Shown in pieces: positions 6,576-10,317 of a stretch of 10,317 bases of DNA. The stretch covers positions 1 to 10,317 of the forward strand of contig CAKQVW010000072.1 of the NCBI GenBank assembly GCA_934277865.1. Direction: 5' to 3'. A program made the position numbers and the translations under genes. The notes beneath the pieces are model-generated. The model did not search any database, was not told the DNA's origin, and saw only the letters and a list, made by a program, of their open reading frames with translations. Source of the stretch: an uncultured Pseudobdellovibrionaceae bacterium. Lineage in GTDB: Bacteria > Bdellovibrionota > Bdellovibrionia > Bdellovibrionales > JAMPXM01. Position 1 is the stretch's first letter. Each line of letters starts with the position of its first letter.

Positions 6576-8774
6576 GTGGAGAATCAAGTCGAGAGTCAGC
6601 TTCCAGCAGGAACCCAAATTGCCAGCTACGTCATCCGCCGCAAAATCGGCAGCGGAGGCATGGGTGAAGTCTATCTTTGTGATGAGCCAAGCCTTGGTAG
6701 GCAAGTCGCGTTGAAGGTGCTTCGCACCGTCGATCACGAACCTGAGGCCGCCAGTCGTTTTTTGCAGGAAGGCAAAGCGATGGCGAAACTTCAGCACCCA
6801 AACATCGTCGGCGTGTTCGGACTGGGTGAGCACAACGGGATGCTGTACATCGCGATGGAGTATGTACAGGGGCTTTCGCTCTTCAAGCACTCGCGTGACC
6901 GAAAGATGTCGATTCCCGAAATGTTGAACGTCTTTTTGGATGTCGCACGTGGACTCGACTACGCCCACTCTGCGGGACTTGTTCATCGCGACATTAAACC
7001 TGCCAATATTCTCGTGGATCATTTTGGCCGTGGGAAATTGATCGACTTCGGAATCGCGAAGGCTGTCGGCGCAGACGTTGGTGCCGAAGGTGTAAAGACC
7101 AAAACGGGAGTGGTCATTGGGACGCTGAATTACATCGCGCCCGAGCTGTTCCGCGGAGATCCGCCGAGCCCGCTTTCCGATATCTATGCGCTTGGGCTTT
7201 GTTTCTTCGAGATGTTGACGGGGCGAACTCCATTTCGGTCGGAATCCCAGTTCCAGACGATGGAGAAGATCCGAGCACGTGATCTAGAAATTCCTGACAA
7301 TGTCCACTTCATGCTTCCGGAAGAGTTTTGGAATGTGCTTTATCAAATGATTGCCGTCGAGCCACTCGAGCGAACAGCCACGGCGACCTTGGCAGTCGAG
7401 AGACTCCGTCAGGTGGACCTCGCAAATATTCCAAAACAATGGTCAGCCCACATTGGTACGGCTCGCATCGAAAACCTCTCCGAACTCCACAGTGTGCTCG
7501 ACGCCGCCTCCATCGACATCGCGGAACGGCAGTTCATCTTGTCGGCGGCACTGCTGCGCAGCGGAGAAAAGAGCGAGGCGGCAAAAGATGATGTTGTCGA
7601 TAGCACCCGCCTTATCGAGACGACGGGCGTTGTAATTCCGCGATCAATCCTTGAGCAGGCGCTATCCGAGTATCAGGTCGAGCGCGAATCACTATTAACT
7701 GTTCGTCGGGCAGCGAAGATTTCTGAACTGCGAGCTCCCGAAGTCGTGAACACGCGATTGAATGAGGTGTCTCCGTCGACGCCAGTCGCATCTCCTTCGA
7801 CAAGACCGATTGCGACGGCTCCACTTCAGCACGCGCCTTCGTCTTCAAGTTCGGGTGGTGCAAAGTGGGCTGTGGCGTTGGCACTAGCTGGGGTCCTAGC
7901 TGTCGGCGGCTTACAGTACGTTCGCTGGCAGCGTGAAGACCAGGCGCGAGCTTTGGCTCTCGAAGTCGCCAAGCGGGCAGAGGCTGAAGCGGCCAAACGA
8001 AAAGCGTCACGCGGCGAAAAGGTTCTGGCACCTGTGGCCCAGGGACTGGCGATGGTTGTTGAGCCGAGCACAGACGCCTGGCCTCCGGTTGCGTGGGCCA
8101 ACCCTACCACGTCGGGAACGTCCGAATGGACGTGGCAGGTGAAGTCCTCGTTGGCGCCGGCAGAGAAGGTCATTCGTGAAAGCCGATCCGTGGAATTGGA
8201 TGACTCGGAAAACCCCGGGCTTTACAAGATTCGCATCGTTACCAGTCAGCGCGATTCAGAAGCGAACCGCTTCATCCAAAAGACCGCGTACGAATGGTAC
8301 CGGCCTGGTTATATAGGCCTGCCGGTAAAATCCAACGCGAGTCCCGCGCTTGGTACAATTGGAGTGATTATTCTTGGTGAACCAGAACGCATCTTCCCTT
8401 TAAGAAAAGGCAAAGAGGTGCACTTTGAAACCGAGCTGAGAAGCGAAGGCGAACAAGGGCTGTTTCCGGTTTTTGCCGCGCTTGTCGGAAAGCCGGTTTT
8501 GCCCGGATCGTTAAAGCTTCGAGCTAGCTGCGTGACGGGGGATCAGAACGACGGTCAGATTGTCACAGACTGCACGTATCGTGCGACGGATGTTGTCGGT
8601 AAAAAGATTGAAATCGTATCATCCGCAGCTTGGAGTGTGGCCGCGCGCGAGATTGTCGCCCTTCGCCTTCGAGTGGTGTCCACTTCGGACTCCAGTGTTG
8701 AGATGCACTCGGTCTCTGGCCAGAGAGTAGAAGGTGCAATCGGACTACGCGAGCCGGCGCAGTCGGCGAAATGA
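6576..8774 (+). CDS. Transmembrane Hanks-type serine/threonine protein kinase
   Basis: The protein has 732 residues with a complete kinase domain (about 18-285): glycine loop IGSGGMGEVY, VALK with Lys47, helix-C Glu65, HRDIKPAN (catalytic Asp139, Lys141, Asn144), DFG 157-159, T175-K-T177 in the activation loop where PknB is autophosphorylated, GTLNYIAPE, Asp202 and Arg266. All residues needed for catalysis are present, so it should phosphorylate Ser/Thr with ATP in the cytoplasm. A helical then Ser/Pro-rich linker (286-428) leads to one membrane segment (about 430-447), a charged helix (450-482) and a 250-residue extracytoplasmic domain (483-732) that I do not recognise; it has Trp-rich and Gly-rich segments and a cysteine pair, C652 and C666. 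There are no PASTA repeats. Start GTG 6576 is forced: TAA at 6564-6566 closes the frame and the first Met lies in the glycine loop. It is co-directional with the FecR gene, a plausible partner. Confidence 0.92.
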   Translation: MENQVESQLPAGTQIASYVIRRKIGSGGMGEVYLCDEPSLGRQVALKVLRTVDHEPEAASRFLQEGKAMAKLQHPNIVGVFGLGEHNGMLYIAMEYVQGLSLFKHSRDRKMSIPEMLNVFLDVARGLDYAHSAGLVHRDIKPANILVDHFGRGKLIDFGIAKAVGADVGAEGVKTKTGVVIGTLNYIAPELFRGDPPSPLSDIYALGLCFFEMLTGRTPFRSESQFQTMEKIRARDLEIPDNVHFMLPEEFWNVLYQMIAVEPLERTATATLAVERLRQVDLANIPKQWSAHIGTARIENLSELHSVLDAASIDIAERQFILSAALLRSGEKSEAAKDDVVDSTRLIETTGVVIPRSILEQALSEYQVERESLLTVRRAAKISELRAPEVVNTRLNEVSPSTPVASPSTRPIATAPLQHAPSSSSSGGAKWAVALALAGVLAVGGLQYVRWQREDQARALALEVAKRAEAEAAKRKASRGEKVLAPVAQGLAMVVEPSTDAWPPVAWANPTTSGTSEWTWQVKSSLAPAEKVIRESRSVELDDSENPGLYKIRIVTSQRDSEANRFIQKTAYEWYRPGYIGLPVKSNASPALGTIGVIILGEPERIFPLRKGKEVHFETELRSEGEQGLFPVFAALVGKPVLPGSLKLRASCVTGDQNDGQIVTDCTYRATDVVGKKIEIVSSAAWSVAAREIVALRLRVVSTSDSSVEMHSVSGQRVEGAIGLREPAQSAK

Positions 8775-8780
8775 GTTCAC

Positions 8781-9341
8781 CTAGTGTTGTTGGTGAATTG
8801 ATTCACCAACGAGACTCGTGATCTCGGCATTGGTACAACGTCTTGCCTTTAAGTCCTTCAATACCTGATAGAGAAATCCCTCGAATGCGGTGGGCGTACT
8901 TGGTGCGCACCTTCCGGTGACGCCGGCGCTTTTGTCCACAAGGTCCCAGGGTACTTGCACGGCGCGACCGGCGAGGACTTTCCGTCCTTCCGTCGAATAG
9001 TCGAGTTCGATGCCTCGGATGCCGTGGGTGTCCGTGCTGAGGTCCTGTTTTTTGGTGAACGGGAAGATATGGATAAATAGCGAAATCTTCTTCACGCCTT
9101 TTCCAACGCGAGCGATCTCTTTTTCAGGGAAGGTGCAGCCGAAGTAGCGACCTCGTATTGCGACACCAGCTAAAGTCACCTGCGCGTTTTGCCTCTTGAT
9201 CACCACCAGACTTTTTTTATCTGTGTCTTTAAATGCATTTCCGTTAGCGACAGCAACGTCGTAGCAGCTGGAAGCTCTAGCAGAAACCGACGAGAGAAAC
9301 GCGATCATGAGCGCGAGAAACAAGGGCGCCTTGGATGTCAT
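8781..9341 (-). CDS. Exported four-cysteine protein of unknown function
   Basis: The protein has 186 residues. A signal peptide occupies residues 1-23 (MTSKAPLFLALMIAFLSSVSARA, cleavage before SSCYD), so it should be exported. The mature part holds four cysteines, C26, C69, C145 and C169, enough for two disulfides. Recognisable segments are VVIKRQNAQVTLAGVAIRGRYFGC, a basic stretch KGVKKIS, DTHGIRGIELDYSTEGRKVLAG and FLYQVLKDLKARRC. I do not recognise a family. No strong ribosome-binding site precedes ATG 9341-9339 (AAAGAAC is the nearest purine run), but the signal peptide supports this start. It converges on the kinase gene with only 6 bases between the stops, and its last codons contain the perfect inverted repeat at 8789-8810. 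It is divergent from the gene at 9534. Confidence 0.75.
   Translation of the reverse strand: MTSKAPLFLALMIAFLSSVSARASSCYDVAVANGNAFKDTDKKSLVVIKRQNAQVTLAGVAIRGRYFGCTFPEKEIARVGKGVKKISLFIHIFPFTKKQDLSTDTHGIRGIELDYSTEGRKVLAGRAVQVPWDLVDKSAGVTGRCAPSTPTAFEGFLYQVLKDLKARRCTNAEITSLVGESIHQQH
8789..8810. terminator. Perfect 10-bp inverted repeat between convergent genes, possible two-way terminator
   Basis: GTTGGTGAAT (8789-8798), spacer TG, ATTCACCAAC (8801-8810). It lies inside the last codons of the minus-strand gene (GESIHQQ) and 15 bases after the kinase stop. The stem would serve RNA from either strand. No T run follows on either side, so it may be a transcript-end stabiliser or a protein site instead of a true intrinsic terminator. 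A GTTCACC at 8775-8781 could pair with the left arm as an alternative hairpin. Confidence 0.5.
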
Positions 9342-9469
9342 ACAACAGTTCTTTCAAACGGCTGACGTCTGGTCAAATCTTGGGATGTCTTTGGTCCAGG
9401 CTGTGCCGCTAGACAAAGGCCCGTGAAGATTCGTCTGGTCGTGTTGATTAACAAACTCTGAACTTCATC

Positions 9470-9497
9470 TTGCCAGTATTAGGCGGAAGTTTACCAT
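9470..9497 (+). promoter_or_regulatory. Possible sigma70-like promoter for the exported-protein pair
   Basis: TTGCCA (9470-9475), a 16-base spacer and TACCAT (9492-9497) match five and four of six consensus positions. Transcription would begin near 9504, giving a leader of about 30 bases that carries the strong GGAGGA ribosome-binding site at 9523-9528. This is suggested by position and sequence only. Confidence 0.4.
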
Positions 9498-9533
9498 TTC
9501 TCTCATCCCCCCATATTTCAATGGAGGAAATAA

Positions 9534-9986
9534 ATGAAAAAGCAAGTGTCACTTGTTGTCGCATTGTTTGCGATGACGGCTATCGGTTCTTCGGCGTCGG
9601 CGCTTACTCTGAAAGAGAGGAAACAGTACAAGGAATGGCAAGAGTATCTCGTGAACACGAGCTCGAGCTATGTAAAGACAGTGAAAGACAAGTGTGGATA
9701 CGACATTCCGGTGACTATGGAAGACAAGTTCACAACACCTTTCATGGCTGCTAGCGCAAACGCGGCTTCGTACTGTGATGAAGCTCGTAGCCGAATTTCT
9801 TCGATGTGCGAAGACGCGACTTCAAAAGAAGCGATCAAGGCAAAGATCAAAAAAATCCACTGCACATTGGCCCCAAAAGAAGAAGCTTCGTTCAAACTTG
9901 CTGGCGGCACTTTGACATTCACGTTTGGCGTGAAGGCAAGCAACCTTGGCGACAAAGTAAAAGACTTCCTCGAGAATAATCTTTAA
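9534..9986 (+). CDS. Small exported four-cysteine protein of unknown function
   Basis: The protein has 150 residues. The start is firm: GGAGGA at 9523-9528, five bases before the ATG, is the best ribosome-binding site in the window and suggests high expression. The signal peptide is residues 1-23 (MKKQVSLVVALFAMTAIGSSASA), leaving a mature start LTLKERKQYKEW. The mature part is mostly helical and charged, with cysteines C54, C81, C92 and C110, then a C-terminal segment with strand-like GGTLTFTFGVKAS and the tail NLGDKVKDFLENNL. I do not recognise a family. Only 21 bases separate it from the next exported protein on the same strand, so the two probably form an operon. Both mature proteins begin with Leu-x-x-Lys-Glu after an Ala-x-Ala site, hinting at shared origin or handling. 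Confidence 0.82.
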   Translation: MKKQVSLVVALFAMTAIGSSASALTLKERKQYKEWQEYLVNTSSSYVKTVKDKCGYDIPVTMEDKFTTPFMAASANAASYCDEARSRISSMCEDATSKEAIKAKIKKIHCTLAPKEEASFKLAGGTLTFTFGVKASNLGDKVKDFLENNL

Positions 9987-10007
9987 TTCGGATTTGGTAG
10001 GTTGAAG

Positions 10008-10317
10008 ATGAACACCGCAGGTTTCAGCACACGTTTCTCGTTGATCGTGGTTCTCGCGGCGATCTCGTTTGCCTCGATCGAACTAGCACAGGCATTGAGA
10101 TTCAAAGAAGGCCAGGTCATTCTTGATGAGCTGGCCGACTATGAGCTCTGCCAGAAGCGCGATTACACAGGGGACTGGTGTCACGACGCTCTCAAACGAT
10201 GGGTGAAGAGCAATGTGGGCGACGCGTTCAAGGCCGGTAAGATGACAAGAAAAGCCATGAATCATTGGGTTGCAGTTCCGTTTTTTCATCAGGCGTTTGA
10301 AGCAAAGCAAGGAGACT
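10008..10317 (+). CDS. Small exported protein of unknown function, C-terminus cut by window edge
   Basis: The frame is open from ATG 10008 to the right edge, 103 codons without a stop, so the C-terminus is missing. TAGG at 9998-10001 lies six bases before the ATG. A signal peptide is visible: MNTAGFSTRF then core SLIVVLAAISFASIELAQA, with cleavage before LRFKEGQ (about residue 29/30). The mature part has C48 and C58 in ELCQKRDYTGDWCHDALKRW, which could form a short-range disulfide, and many aromatic and basic residues. I recognise no family. It sits 21 bases after the gene at 9534 and is probably co-transcribed with it. Confidence 0.75.
   Translation, partial: MNTAGFSTRFSLIVVLAAISFASIELAQALRFKEGQVILDELADYELCQKRDYTGDWCHDALKRWVKSNVGDAFKAGKMTRKAMNHWVAVPFFHQAFEAKQGD

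Noticed and set aside
6408..7022. Minus-strand frame of 204 codons across the FecR/kinase junction
   Set aside because: It is antisense to the FecR C-terminus and the kinase catalytic motifs, and has no recognisable domain.
9348..9376. Minus-strand promoter TTGACC plus AAGAAC for the gene at 8781-9341
   Set aside because: The -10 hexamer matches only three of six positions and would give a leaderless message; not strong enough to list.
9366..9440. Direct repeat CGTCTGGTC at 9366-9374 and 9432-9440 between divergent genes
   Set aside because: Nine bases twice in about 190 bp could be chance, and there is no third copy or symmetry to support an operator.

Overview
The window most resembles a chromosomal segment from a Bdellovibrionota-type (Bdellovibrio-like, delta-proteobacterial) bacterium. 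The main reason is the gene at 2583-4184. Its N-terminal domain (a 'FTLDGRLFSN' start, one Cys pair and a 'SPDLTIDSVPNA' exit motif), its tail-fibre-like shaft repeats and its Cys-paired tip match the mosaic adhesive trimer (MAT) fibres known from Bdellovibrio. The FecR-plus-barrel protein, a transmembrane Hanks-type kinase and many small secreted proteins fit the same lineage. The organism call is inference from protein architecture only.

Layout, left to right: (1) a minus-strand gene for a small exported protein, cut by the left edge; (2) a divergent intergenic stretch with a run of nine G; (3) a plus-strand block of six genes: a GNAT acetyltransferase, a membrane-anchored DsbA-like thioredoxin-fold protein that overlaps it, a small lipoprotein, the fibre protein (4-bp overlap with the lipoprotein gene), a 746-residue protein with a cytoplasmic tail, one membrane segment, a FecR domain and a C-terminal beta-barrel-like region, and a 732-residue Ser/Thr kinase with one membrane segment and a large extracytoplasmic domain; (4) a convergent minus-strand gene for a four-cysteine exported protein, separated from the kinase by 6 bp and a perfect inverted repeat; (5) a plus-strand pair of small exported cysteine-containing proteins, the second cut by the right edge.

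Working model (inference): the central block is an envelope and surface-fibre locus. The DsbA-like protein could oxidise the two cysteine pairs of the fibre. The lipoprotein is translationally coupled to the fibre and may hold or place it. The FecR/barrel protein and the kinase would then form an inside-to-outside signalling pair. The lipoprotein, fibre, FecR protein and kinase genes all begin with GTG, and no in-frame ATG is available as a believable alternative. Two genes run off the window ends as open reading frames without a stop or a start inside the window; both are annotated. No RNA genes, CRISPR arrays, insertion sequences or attachment sites were seen, and no gene-free stretch exceeds 300 bases.
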